A stretch of DNA of 42,844 nucleotides, taken from UBA1443 sp964445745 (GTDB taxonomy: Bacteria; Omnitrophota; Omnitrophia; Omnitrophales; Aquincolibacteriaceae). Shown here piece after piece: positions 25,646-34,821 of this stretch (its first letter is position 1; each line of letters begins with the position of its first letter). Under the pieces are notes generated by a model. It saw nothing but the letters and a program-made list of their open reading frames with translations. It had not been told where the DNA came from and did not search any database. The translations under genes were made by a program, and so were the position numbers. Where the stretch lies: positions 1 to 42,844 of the forward strand of contig CAYULU010000012.1 in NCBI GenBank assembly GCA_964445745.1. Direction: 5' to 3'.

Positions 25646-25649
25646 TTTT

Positions 25650-26249
25650 CTAGAATATTTTTTTTTCAGTTCCTTGGCGAAGGCGAGAAATGTTACTTCG
25701 ATGGGTGTATAAAATAAAAGCCCCCAGTAATATGCTGATGGGAAGAAGCCAGCCGATAGCGGGATTTGCCCAGTAAAAAAACGCGACCATGACCGGAAAA
25801 GTCAACGCCGCAACGATGGAAGCCATCGAGATAATGTGTGTTATGAACAGCGTGAGGATCCATACCCCGAAGGTTGCCAAGGTCGCGTCCCAGCAAACCG
25901 CAAGAAAAACTCCAAGGGACGTGGCCACTCCCTTTCCTCCCTTAAATTTCAACCACACCGGGAATGTGTGCCCAAGAATCGCCGCAATCCCGAGCACCAA
26001 AGTAACCGGAACTGGCAGTTTGCCGATGCCAAAACAGTAAGGCAAAAGGCACGCAACCCAGCCCTTGAATGCGTCCAGAAAGAGAACCGTTATCCCCCAT
26101 TTTTTTCCGATCGTACGAAAAACATTGGTGGCGCCGATATTTTTACTTCCATGTTCGCGAATATCGATTCCCTTCAAAAAATAGCCGGCCAGGAAGCCAA
26201 ATGGAACCGAACCCAGGAGATAAGCGGCTAGAAAAAAAAGAACGATCAT
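25650..26249 (-). CDS. plsY: Acyl-phosphate:glycerol-3-phosphate acyltransferase
   Basis: 199 aa integral membrane protein from the ATG at 26249, which overlaps the pgsA stop (ATGA); residues encoded upstream of it are inside pgsA. PlsY motifs: GSVPFGFLAG, HGSKNIGATNVFR, and LKFKGGKGVATSLGVFL. It transfers the acyl group from acyl-phosphate (made by PlsX, also in this window) to glycerol-3-phosphate, the first step of phospholipid synthesis. Confidence 0.96.
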   Translation of the reverse strand: MIVLFFLAAYLLGSVPFGFLAGYFLKGIDIREHGSKNIGATNVFRTIGKKWGITVLFLDAFKGWVACLLPYCFGIGKLPVPVTLVLGIAAILGHTFPVWLKFKGGKGVATSLGVFLAVCWDATLATFGVWILTLFITHIISMASIVAALTFPVMVAFFYWANPAIGWLLPISILLGAFILYTHRSNISRLRQGTEKKIF

Positions 26250-26785
26250 GACGGAACCCTTTTTAATCCCTTCGACACATAAATGATGCCGGAGACAACC
26301 GTCAAGAATCCGGTCATGTAAGCGACAGGTACTGCCACAGGCCATTTAACAAGAATAAAGATGAGAAGTAGCATCTGGAAAACCGTGGTACTTTTTCCAA
26401 TCAGATTAGGTTTGGCGTCAAAGGGGATTCGAAGAAAATGAAGGGTGAAAAATCCGATCGAGAGAACCACATCCCGAAAAATAATAGTAATCGTGACCCA
26501 CAGCGGCGGATGATAAACCATCGTGTCGACAAAAAGAAGACTGATATACCCGCTTAAAAGCAGCAATTTGTCGGCGAGCGGGTCCAGAATTTCTCCAAGC
26601 GCTGTTTTTTGCCGAAGAACCCTCGCCAAAATCCCGTCCAGCGCGTCGGTCAACCCTGCTACTGCAAAAATCGCGAGCGCCCAATAGCGCAGATACTCCT
26701 TTTCCGGAGAATAAGAAATCAGTGCGGTAATAAAAACCGGAGTTAGAATAATTCTCAGGAGTGTCAGGTAATTCGGGATACTCAA
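26246..26785 (-). CDS. pgsA: CDP-diacylglycerol-glycerol-3-phosphate 3-phosphatidyltransferase
   Basis: 179 aa with several membrane helices and a TTG start overlapping the smc stop (TTGA). The CDP-alcohol phosphotransferase motif DG-x2-AR-x8-G-x3-D-x3-D is complete in DGILAR...GEILDPLADK. The N-terminus SIPNYLTLLRIILTPVF is typical, supporting the TTG. It makes phosphatidylglycerol-phosphate. A related phosphatidyltransferase is the only alternative. Confidence 0.92.
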   Translation of the reverse strand: MSIPNYLTLLRIILTPVFITALISYSPEKEYLRYWALAIFAVAGLTDALDGILARVLRQKTALGEILDPLADKLLLLSGYISLLFVDTMVYHPPLWVTITIIFRDVVLSIGFFTLHFLRIPFDAKPNLIGKSTTVFQMLLLIFILVKWPVAVPVAYMTGFLTVVSGIIYVSKGLKRVPS

Positions 26786-29700
26786 GAAGTGACCGTGTCC
26801 GTAGTTTCCTGGGGGTCCTGAGGCGTGCGTGTGGCCTCTTCCGCGGCGACGGTCGGGTGCAAATCCTCTCCAGGCACCGATTCATCCCCCGATCGAACCT
26901 TCACGGATACGATCTTGGAAACACCGGGTTCTTCCATCGTTACACCGTAAAGAGAATCCCCCATGGCAATGGTCTTGCGGTTATGCGTAATGATCAGAAA
27001 CTGAGTGGTGTCAATAAACGATCGCAATACCGCGAGAAAACGATCAATATTGGCCTCGTCAAGCGGAGCGTCCACTTCATCAAGAAGGCAGAAAGGTGAA
27101 GGCCGTATTTTGAAGAGCGCAAAAAGAAGCGCAACGGCAGTCAGCGCTTTTTCTCCTCCAGAAAGCAAAGTCATGTTCTGAAGTTTTTTGCCGGGAGGAC
27201 GAACGACAATATCAATCCCGGAATCTAGCGGATGTTCCTCATCGATCAGCGTAAGGCGGGCATCTCCTCCGCGAAAAAGAGTCTGATAATACTCGCGAAA
27301 CGTCATCTGCACCTGCGCAAAAGTATCTTCAAAAAGCTGTTTGGTCGTCCGGTTAATTTTTCGGATTGCTTCCATCAGGGAATCTCGGGCATCCTCCAAG
27401 TCCTTCTTTTGAGCTACAAGGAAATCGTAACGCTGTTTTAATTCCTGATACTCCTCAATGGCAAGTAAATTGACGGTGCCCAAGGAGTCGACCTTAGTTT
27501 GGAGCTGTGTAATATCCTCCTCAACATTCTGAAGCTCCTCAGGGGTAAACGGATAGGCCTGCGGATCCAAATCCGCCAAGTTAAGTCGATAGCGCTGTAG
27601 CAACCGTTCTGCAACATTCTTGAGCTGATAATCCAAATCCATGATTTGAAGAGAAATTTGGTGCTGGGTTTCCTGAATTTGCTTCTGTTTTTCCAGAGCG
27701 GCATGAATCGCCTCATTTTGCTGATCAAGTTTGGCTTCGGCCGCTGTTTTTTCCTGCCGAAGAAGTTCCAAACTCACATCGACCTCGTGAAGCTGGGATT
27801 GATATTCCTGGGCCATACCATGACATCGGGACTCATCTTCCGCAAGTTCTGTATCTTTCGCTTCGAATCGGGCAAGCCCCTCACTTAAAAACACAAGCCG
27901 GTCGTTGTCTTTCGCAATGTGCTGGGCAATCAAACGAACTGAATCGTGTAAATGCTGAATCCCTTGCTGATATTGCTCTACCTGGGAACGGACTTGCTGA
28001 ACTTCCAAAAGAACAATTTCCCGCTCAGAAAGAAGCGATTGGAGTTCGTTCTCTTTTTCCCCCTGAAGGGCATGTATGCGGGATTCCTCGGATTCCCTTT
28101 GTCGAAGTTCCGTTTCCAGATGAATTTCTTTTCCAAAAACCTCCTGAGATTCACGAACCATGTCCTGAAGCTCGGTCTGGGTAAGATCCAGCTCTTGCTG
28201 AAAAGTAGTAAGCCGTTCCTCGATATTCTTTTTCTCGGTTTCAAACGATTCCCGGCCGATTAATAATTCCGTCTTTTTTGCGCGCAGTGTTTCTGCTTCG
28301 GTAAGGAGGTTTCGTTGACCCAAAGCGACCCCTTCAAGATTCCTTTCCGCTGAAGTCATGTCCAACCGAAGTTGGTCGATCTCCTGACGAATCCGAGCCA
28401 CCTCGCCGCTTCGCGAGAAGGCGAACTCCATGCGGTTTGTATTATTCCAGAAAAATATTTTTTTATCGGGTGTAAAAAGAAAACCGTCCTGGGTAATCAG
28501 AAGTGCGCGTGCATCCCCCTGCAAAAATATTTCCAGAGACTGAAGCGGAAATTGCTCGGCAATATAAATATTACTGAGAATTCTGGAAACCGTTTCTTCC
28601 CAGCCGCTGGTAGCGGTAACAAACGAGAGTAAGGGCACAAAACCAGCCGACTGATACACGGCCTCCGCGTCCGGGAGATTCGCAAAAGAGGGTAAAAAGT
28701 TTTGAAGGAGGATACCCGTCGTAAACGATCGTCTGGCTTTTAACTTTTCCGCCAAGGTTTTTGCGACCGGCAAATCCTGAACAATGACGGATCGGACAAA
28801 ATGTCCCAGCGCAATATCAAGCGCCCATTCCTTTCCTTCCGCGACCTTGAGCACCGTTTTAAGGTCACGCACCAGTCCCTGTTGCTCCGATTCGCTTTCC
28901 GCGATAAAGGCAAGAAACGAACTTTCCTGATGCTCATCAACTTCCGTGAGAACCCGGAGCCGAGAGTCTTTTTCTTTGATTGAAAGTTGAATTTGTTGAA
29001 TTTTCTCCTCTTGAGCCGTGCGGGTACGCGTTTGCTCGCTCAGTTGTGTTTCTATCAAGGAAAGCCTTTGTTCAAGCGAGCGATACTCGGATTCGTTGGT
29101 TTCAATCAACTGCATTGCATTCTTAAGTCTTTGATCCCAAACCGCAATCTCGGCTGAGACGCGAGAAGTTTCAGATTCTTCCCGTTTACGCTGTTGATCA
29201 AGATTTTCCTTGAGGGAGCGGTAGCGCTGATATTCGTTCCGCGTGTGAGTGGTTGCTTGGGAAGCTTCCAAAAAATCATGCCGACATTTTTCCAAAGCTT
29301 CTTTGCACGCTTGGATCGAAGCCTCATGGCTGTTGAGAGTTGTTTGAACCTGAACGAGACGATCTTGGCACAATGAAAGATCGGTCTCCTGAGTTTTAAG
29401 TAACGCCTCCATCTCCCCTTGTTTCTGCTGCCCGGCGCTAAGGGATTGACCTAATTGATCCTGTTCCTGCAAAATCTGACCCCGTTGCTGAGCGATCTCG
29501 AGTTTTTTTTCACGCAAAAACTGAGCTTTTTGATCATTCGTTTCGATCTTGGAAAGAACCCCATACCTCTCCGATTCTTTTTGCTGGTAACGATCCAGAA
29601 CATCCTTGAGCAGACCCTCCTGCTGGGCCAGTTGAACCTGAGACTCTGATAACACCACCTCAAGACGGCTTAGCTCATTTTTTTGAGACTGGATTTTTTC

Positions 29701-30435
29701 GTTGAGCTGAGAAGTTTGTGCCTCAATTTGTCCTTGAAACAAAAAGGCTCTTTTTATTTCCAGCGACTTGAGTCTTTCGAGTTCGACCTTATATTTTTCT
29801 GCGCGTTTGGCCTGCCGCTCCGCATACTGAATATTTTTTTGAACCTCAAGAACGATATCGTTCAAGCGCTTAAGGTTGTCCTCGGTTCGTTCCAGTTTTC
29901 GAATCGATTCATCTTTTTTTGCTTTGAATTTTGCAATCCCCGCCGCTTCCTCGATAAGAAACCGACGTTCCTCGGGATCCGCTTTGAGAATGTAGTCGAT
30001 CCGGCCTTGTTCAATCATGGAGTACGAAGAAGAACCGATGCCGGTATCGAGGATGAGATCCTGCAAATCCTTGAGCCGGCAAATAGTCTTATTGAGAAGA
30101 TATTCGCTTTCCCCGGTTCGGTAAAGACGGCGAGCAATTGTCACATCGTTATATTCAATCGGTAGCGTACGATCAGAGTTATCAATCGTGAGAGAGACTT
30201 CAGCGAACGCAAGAGGTTTACGGACTTCGGTCCCGTTGAAAATGACGTCTTCCATGGAGGAACCGCGAAGAATTTTAGCGCTACGTTCCCCAAGGACCCA
30301 CCGAATCGAATCAGAAACATTGCTTTTTCCGCATCCATTCGGGCCGACAATGCAAGTCACACCGCGGTCAAAAAAGACGTCGGTTTTATCCGCAAACGAT
30401 TTAAACCCTACAATTTCGAGTTTTTTAAGACGCAT
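26782..30435 (-). CDS. smc: Chromosome segregation protein SMC
   Basis: 1217 aa. Walker A GPNGCGKSN (residues 31-39) lies in the N-terminal ATPase half; long Gln/Glu-rich coiled coils flank a hinge (about 500-660, with SFLAFIAESESEQQGL through TGILLQNF). The C-terminal half has the signature LLSGGEKALTAVAL and Walker B FCLLDEVDAPLDEANIDRF. It compacts and segregates the chromosome as a dimer. scpA and scpB are not in this window. The C-terminus extends about 30 residues past the ATPase in a Thr/Pro/Glu-rich tail. It lies between fatty acid and phospholipid genes, and pgsA overlaps its stop. Confidence 0.98.
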   Translation of the reverse strand: MRLKKLEIVGFKSFADKTDVFFDRGVTCIVGPNGCGKSNVSDSIRWVLGERSAKILRGSSMEDVIFNGTEVRKPLAFAEVSLTIDNSDRTLPIEYNDVTIARRLYRTGESEYLLNKTICRLKDLQDLILDTGIGSSSYSMIEQGRIDYILKADPEERRFLIEEAAGIAKFKAKKDESIRKLERTEDNLKRLNDIVLEVQKNIQYAERQAKRAEKYKVELERLKSLEIKRAFLFQGQIEAQTSQLNEKIQSQKNELSRLEVVLSESQVQLAQQEGLLKDVLDRYQQKESERYGVLSKIETNDQKAQFLREKKLEIAQQRGQILQEQDQLGQSLSAGQQKQGEMEALLKTQETDLSLCQDRLVQVQTTLNSHEASIQACKEALEKCRHDFLEASQATTHTRNEYQRYRSLKENLDQQRKREESETSRVSAEIAVWDQRLKNAMQLIETNESEYRSLEQRLSLIETQLSEQTRTRTAQEEKIQQIQLSIKEKDSRLRVLTEVDEHQESSFLAFIAESESEQQGLVRDLKTVLKVAEGKEWALDIALGHFVRSVIVQDLPVAKTLAEKLKARRSFTTGILLQNFLPSFANLPDAEAVYQSAGFVPLLSFVTATSGWEETVSRILSNIYIAEQFPLQSLEIFLQGDARALLITQDGFLFTPDKKIFFWNNTNRMEFAFSRSGEVARIRQEIDQLRLDMTSAERNLEGVALGQRNLLTEAETLRAKKTELLIGRESFETEKKNIEERLTTFQQELDLTQTELQDMVRESQEVFGKEIHLETELRQRESEESRIHALQGEKENELQSLLSEREIVLLEVQQVRSQVEQYQQGIQHLHDSVRLIAQHIAKDNDRLVFLSEGLARFEAKDTELAEDESRCHGMAQEYQSQLHEVDVSLELLRQEKTAAEAKLDQQNEAIHAALEKQKQIQETQHQISLQIMDLDYQLKNVAERLLQRYRLNLADLDPQAYPFTPEELQNVEEDITQLQTKVDSLGTVNLLAIEEYQELKQRYDFLVAQKKDLEDARDSLMEAIRKINRTTKQLFEDTFAQVQMTFREYYQTLFRGGDARLTLIDEEHPLDSGIDIVVRPPGKKLQNMTLLSGGEKALTAVALLFALFKIRPSPFCLLDEVDAPLDEANIDRFLAVLRSFIDTTQFLIITHNRKTIAMGDSLYGVTMEEPGVSKIVSVKVRSGDESVPGEDLHPTVAAEEATRTPQDPQETTDTVTS

Positions 30436-30530
30436 GTTTCATCACTTTCAGAATAGTTTTTTCGAAAAAGACCTTCTTGGATATTAATCGGCAGACAGGG
30501 TGGGTGTCTAAAGGAAGAAAATTTGAAAAA

Positions 30531-31772
30531 TTACTCTTCGAAGGCCTTGAATGCGATGCAGGCATTATGGCCTCCGAAACCCAGCGAATTGGACAAAGCA
30601 ATCCGCACCTTCGTTTTTTCCGCCTGATTAGGGACGTAGTTCAGATCACAGTCAGGATCAGGGTTTTTGTAATTGATGGTAGGCGGTACAATTTGATCAC
30701 GAATAGCTAGTACACAGGCGACCGCTTCAACCGCTCCGGCCGCTCCGAGGAGATGTCCGGTCATCGATTTTGTGGAACTCACTTTGGTTTTATAAGCATG
30801 ATCCCCCAGAGCTTTTTTGATCGCAAGGGTCTCAACTTTATCATTGAGGTAAGTCGATGTTCCATGGGCATTGATATAATCGACTTCGTCGGGTCGGATG
30901 CCGGCTTCTTTAATTGCGTTAAGCATGCATCGCGCAGCGCCTTCCCCGGAAGGATCCGGGGCCGTGATATGACTCGCATCCGACGTCATGCCGTATCCGA
31001 CAAACTCCGCAAGAATTTGTGCGCCGCGTTTTTTAGCGCGTTCGAGCTCTTCTAAGATGACCACACCACAACCTTCACCCATCACAAATCCAGCGCGACT
31101 TGCATCAAACGGACGAGATGCCGTCAATGGATCTTCGTTTAATGTGCTTAAAGCCTTCATGGCGTCAAAGCCGCCAAAACCAAGCGGTGTGATACAGGCC
31201 TCCGTCCCGCCTGCAAACATGACATCAGCTTCACCCCGCTGAATAATCTTGAAGGCGTCTCCAATCGCATTCGATCCTGTAGCACAAGCGGTAGCAACAC
31301 AGGTGGAAGGCCCCTTCAAACCCAACGCAATCGAAATTTGTCCGGGCGCCATATTCACAATTAACATAGGAATCAGAAAGGGGGAAATTCGTCCCGCCCC
31401 TTTCTCCATTAGAACCCTATGCTGTTCCTCAATCACACGAAGACCACCGATTCCGGAACCCACGAGAATGCCAAATCGCTCGACATCCTCTTTCGAAAGA
31501 TCCAGCTTGGAATTTTCAAGCGCCATTTTTGCACTCGCAATCCCAAACTGCACAAATCGATCCGTCTTCTTTGTGTCCTTAATTGTCTGATATTGGGTGG
31601 GATCAAAACCCTTGACCTCGCCGGAAACTTGCGAATTAAAAGGGGTCGGGTCGATCTGGGTAAGACGACCCGTCCCGCTTTTTCCGGCAAGAAAACCCTG
31701 CCAGGTATCTTCAGCGTTGTTGGCAATAGGAGTAATCGCGCCAACACCCGTTATAACTACACGTCGCCGCAT
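30531..31772 (-). CDS. fabF: 3-oxoacyl-ACP synthase II
   Basis: 413 aa condensing enzyme. The catalytic triad is C163 (ATACATGSNAIGDA), His in NAHGTSTYLND and His in SMTGHLLGAAGA. It elongates acyl-ACP in fatty acid synthesis. It ends the fab cluster; 95 bases to smc (30436-30530) show no clear terminator or promoter, only an A/T-rich 12-base palindrome TTTTTCGAAAAA. Confidence 0.97.
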   Translation of the reverse strand: MRRRVVITGVGAITPIANNAEDTWQGFLAGKSGTGRLTQIDPTPFNSQVSGEVKGFDPTQYQTIKDTKKTDRFVQFGIASAKMALENSKLDLSKEDVERFGILVGSGIGGLRVIEEQHRVLMEKGAGRISPFLIPMLIVNMAPGQISIALGLKGPSTCVATACATGSNAIGDAFKIIQRGEADVMFAGGTEACITPLGFGGFDAMKALSTLNEDPLTASRPFDASRAGFVMGEGCGVVILEELERAKKRGAQILAEFVGYGMTSDASHITAPDPSGEGAARCMLNAIKEAGIRPDEVDYINAHGTSTYLNDKVETLAIKKALGDHAYKTKVSSTKSMTGHLLGAAGAVEAVACVLAIRDQIVPPTINYKNPDPDCDLNYVPNQAEKTKVRIALSNSLGFGGHNACIAFKAFEE

Positions 31773-31828
31773 TTGGGTTCCTTAATTGATATGGTACTTA
31801 CTGAAACGTAGGAAGGTAAATGGAACGC

Positions 31829-32068
31829 TTATTTCTGTCCCGATTTTTCTTCAATATACTTGACTGCATCGCCGACCGTTTGAATCTTTTCGGCGTCTTC
31901 GTCCGGAATTTCGGTTCCAAACTCTTCTTCAAACGCCATCACAAGCTCAACCGTGTCAAGCGAATCCGCTCCAAGATCATCCACGAAAGATGCTTCGGGT
32001 ACAACCTCTTCGGCTTTCACACCAAGCTGTTCGACAATAATTTCTGTGATTTTTTCCTGGACTCCCAT
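31829..32068 (-). CDS. acpP: Acyl carrier protein
   Basis: 79 aa, strongly acidic. The phosphopantetheine attachment site is S36 in DDLGADSLDTVELVM. An exceptionally strong ribosome binding site, AAAGGAGGA, sits just before the ATG, fitting the high demand for ACP. Flanked by fabG and fabF as in many bacteria. Confidence 0.98.
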   Translation of the reverse strand: MGVQEKITEIIVEQLGVKAEEVVPEASFVDDLGADSLDTVELVMAFEEEFGTEIPDEDAEKIQTVGDAVKYIEEKSGQK

Positions 32069-32113
32069 GATTCCTCCTTTAATGATTTGAGACCTTGTTG
32101 CTTGAAAAACCTG

Positions 32114-32857
32114 TTAAATTACAAGACCGCCGTCCACTACAATTGTTTGTCCTGTAACGTACGATGATGCATCTGAAACTAGAAATACGGCAACATTCGC
32201 AATATCTTGAGGCTCCCCAAGCCGTCCTAACCCGATATGCTCTTTCATTTTTTCTATCAACTCAGGCGAAAGCTTGTCCGTCATCTTGGTCTTGATGAAG
32301 CCAGGCGCAATTGCATTTGCGCGTATATTACGTTTGGCCAATTCCTTTGCTGTCGTCCTCGTCAGTGCAATCATACCGCCTTTGGAGGCCGAATAATTTG
32401 CCTGTCCTGCGTTGCCGGCAATTCCGACGATGGAGGCGATATTGACAATCGCTCCGGACCGCTGCTTCATCATGGGCCGAGCGCATGCTTTGGTAAAGAG
32501 AAACGCGCTCTTCAGATTAATTGAAAGAACATCGTCCCAATCCTGCTCGGACATCATCGCAAGCAATCCATCTTTCGTAATGCCCGCGACGTTCACGAGT
32601 ATATCGATGCGGTCATGAGTGTCAAGGGCAATCTTGACGATTTCATTCACTTCATCTCCATTAGCCACATGACCTTGCGTCAATGTGACCGCCGGGCTTC
32701 CCGCCTGCTTCGCCAGAGCTTCCGTCTCTGTCAAAAATTCTTTTTTAAGGTCCGAAAGTACCAGCTTGGCGCCCTCTTTCGCGAATGCAATAGCAATCGC
32801 TTGGCCAATTCCGCGGCCGGCTCCGGTGATTAAAGCGACTTTATCTTTAAGTTGCAT
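32114..32857 (-). CDS. fabG: 3-oxoacyl-ACP reductase
   Basis: 247 aa short-chain dehydrogenase. The NADP-binding loop is TGAGRGIGQAIA, with NVAGIT, the catalytic Ser in IVNIASIVG, and Tyr/Lys in YSASKGGM; APGFIKTKMTD is typical of FabG. It reduces 3-oxoacyl-ACP. Confidence 0.97.
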   Translation of the reverse strand: MQLKDKVALITGAGRGIGQAIAIAFAKEGAKLVLSDLKKEFLTETEALAKQAGSPAVTLTQGHVANGDEVNEIVKIALDTHDRIDILVNVAGITKDGLLAMMSEQDWDDVLSINLKSAFLFTKACARPMMKQRSGAIVNIASIVGIAGNAGQANYSASKGGMIALTRTTAKELAKRNIRANAIAPGFIKTKMTDKLSPELIEKMKEHIGLGRLGEPQDIANVAVFLVSDASSYVTGQTIVVDGGLVI

Positions 32858-32868
32858 GATCAGTTCTC

Positions 32869-33807
32869 CTATGGATTTAAAATTGCAAGTTGCGCATCTT
32901 CTTGCGCCAAGTCTGACATCGTTCCAATACTAAAAACTTTTATTTCCGGTTGACATTTTTTTGCAAGTCCCTTCAAGACCTTTCCGGGTCCCATTTCGAC
33001 GCACGTGAGAATTCCTTCCGCCTTAATAGCCGCCATGGTCATTACCCATTGAACCGAACAAGTCAACTGCTTCGCCAGGAGATCACGGATGGAATCCGGC
33101 TCCGTTACTTTTTGCGCAGTCACATTAGGTATAAAAAGACACTTTGGCGCATGGATCGTTGTACTCTTCAGAGCAATCTCCAGTTTTTCCCGTGCCGGTT
33201 TCATCAAGGATGAATGAAATGCTCCTCCCACTTTCAACGGAATTGCCCGTTTAGCCCCTTTTGCTTCCGCAATCGGGCAAGCGCGTTCGATTGATTCCCG
33301 CGAACCCGACAAAACCGTTTGCTCCGGCGTATTTAGATTTGCAATTTCGCAACCCGATTCTTGTGCCACTTCCCTGCACTTTTCGATCTCGAGACCGAGA
33401 ATCGAAGCCATCGTGCCTGGATTTTGCGAGGCGGCCGCCTCCATCGATTCAGCGCGAATTTTAATCAGCCGCAGTGCGTCCTCAAAAGAGATCGATTCTG
33501 CAGCTGTGAGTGCCGTAAATTCACCCAAGCTGAGGCCCGCTGTAAGCGCAGGCTGGATCCCGGGGTTTTTCTCGCGGAACGCTTCAAGCGCAGCCATGCT
33601 CGTGACAAAAATAGCGGTCTGAGCGTAAAGAGTTCGGGCGAGTTCGGATTCGGGGCCTTCAAAACAAATTTTAGAAATCGAGTAACCCAGCAATGAATCG
33701 GCAACTTCGTAAATCTTCCGTCCCGCCGGACTCTGTTCAAAAATATCTTTCCCCATCCCCACAAACTGAGCGCCTTGCCCGGGGAATAAAAAACCTATTT
33801 GCCGCAT
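32869..33807 (-). CDS. fabD: Malonyl-CoA:ACP transacylase
   Basis: 312 aa. FLFPGQGAQFVGMG begins the chain; the active Ser is in GLSLGEFTAL and the His in VGGAFHSSLMKPA. The C-terminal FVxxGPGKVLKGL-like element (VEMGPGKVLKGLAKK) is normal. It loads malonyl groups onto ACP. Confidence 0.97.
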   Translation of the reverse strand: MRQIGFLFPGQGAQFVGMGKDIFEQSPAGRKIYEVADSLLGYSISKICFEGPESELARTLYAQTAIFVTSMAALEAFREKNPGIQPALTAGLSLGEFTALTAAESISFEDALRLIKIRAESMEAAASQNPGTMASILGLEIEKCREVAQESGCEIANLNTPEQTVLSGSRESIERACPIAEAKGAKRAIPLKVGGAFHSSLMKPAREKLEIALKSTTIHAPKCLFIPNVTAQKVTEPDSIRDLLAKQLTCSVQWVMTMAAIKAEGILTCVEMGPGKVLKGLAKKCQPEIKVFSIGTMSDLAQEDAQLAILNP

Positions 33808-33811
33808 GTCA

Positions 33812-34798
33812 TCACCACTTGATAAGATTTGCAGCCCAAGTCAATCCGCCGCCAAACGCAACGAGAACCACAAAATCCCCTTTTTGAATCGCTCCGGTCT
33901 TGACGGCCTCGTACAATGCCACGGCCGTTGAAGCACTTGACATATTTCCGTACCGATCCACATTAATAAAAATCTTGTCGAGCGGCATTTCCAGCCGGTC
34001 TGCCACAGCCTGAAGGATTCGATGATTAGCTTGATGAGGAATGAGCCACGCAAGGTCTTTGACTTGAAGATTTTCGTGTTTCAAAACCTCACGGACCGCC
34101 TGCTCCATCGTCTTGACCGCGATTTTAAAAAGCTCCGGCCCCGCCATTCGTAAGTAGTGAAGACCGTTCCGGACACTTTCTTCACTCGGCGGGATCATTG
34201 AGCCTCCCGCAGGAATCTGAAGGATGTCACTGGCATTTCCATCCGCCCCAAGATTGGACGCCAGAATCCCGTGACCATCCGGGGAACGTGAAACGACCGC
34301 CGCTCCGGCTCCGTCTCCGAAAAGCACGCAAGTGCCCCGGTCTTTCCAGTTGATAAATTTTGTAATCGTCTCGGAGCCCACTACAAGCACATTCTTGTAA
34401 ACACCCGATTTCACAAAACTTTCGGCAATCGCAAGCGCATACGGAAAGCCGGAACAAGCCGCTGCCATATCAAAGGCACCGCACGTTGCACCGAGTTTGG
34501 CCTGCAGATAACAAGCTGTGGACGGAAAAAGCATGTCCGGTGAGATAGTCGCAACAATAATAAGATCAATATCTTTGACAGTCAGCCCGGCATTTTGAAT
34601 CGCCTCCTGAGCCGCCGGCAATGCGAGATCGCTCGAAGACTGGTGAGGCGCCGCAATGTGACGCTCCCGGATACCGGTTCTCGTACGGATCCATTCGTCC
34701 GTCGTCTCCACAATCTTTTCGAGGTCAAAATTGGTGAGAACCTTTTCAGGAAGATAAGCTCCAAGCCCTGAAATAGCCGCTCGGTACGGTGCTGTCAT
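33812..34798 (-). CDS. fabH: 3-oxoacyl-ACP synthase III
   Basis: 328 aa. Catalytic C115 (AAACSGFPYAL), His in LIPHQANHRIL and Asn in VDRYGNMSSAS form the FabH triad; DEWIRTRTGIRERHIA is the family N-terminal signature. It primes fatty acid synthesis from acetyl-CoA or a branched acyl-CoA; the substrate cannot be told from sequence here. Confidence 0.97.
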   Translation of the reverse strand: MTAPYRAAISGLGAYLPEKVLTNFDLEKIVETTDEWIRTRTGIRERHIAAPHQSSSDLALPAAQEAIQNAGLTVKDIDLIIVATISPDMLFPSTACYLQAKLGATCGAFDMAAACSGFPYALAIAESFVKSGVYKNVLVVGSETITKFINWKDRGTCVLFGDGAGAAVVSRSPDGHGILASNLGADGNASDILQIPAGGSMIPPSEESVRNGLHYLRMAGPELFKIAVKTMEQAVREVLKHENLQVKDLAWLIPHQANHRILQAVADRLEMPLDKIFINVDRYGNMSSASTAVALYEAVKTGAIQKGDFVVLVAFGGGLTWAANLIKW

Positions 34799-34821
34799 AG
34801 TCGTAAGGGGTTCCTAAAAAA

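Noticed and set aside
25413..25649. LexA box for recA
   Set aside because: Neither CTGT-N8-ACAG nor GAAC-N4-GTTC with correct spacing is found; GAAC and CTGT words occur singly.
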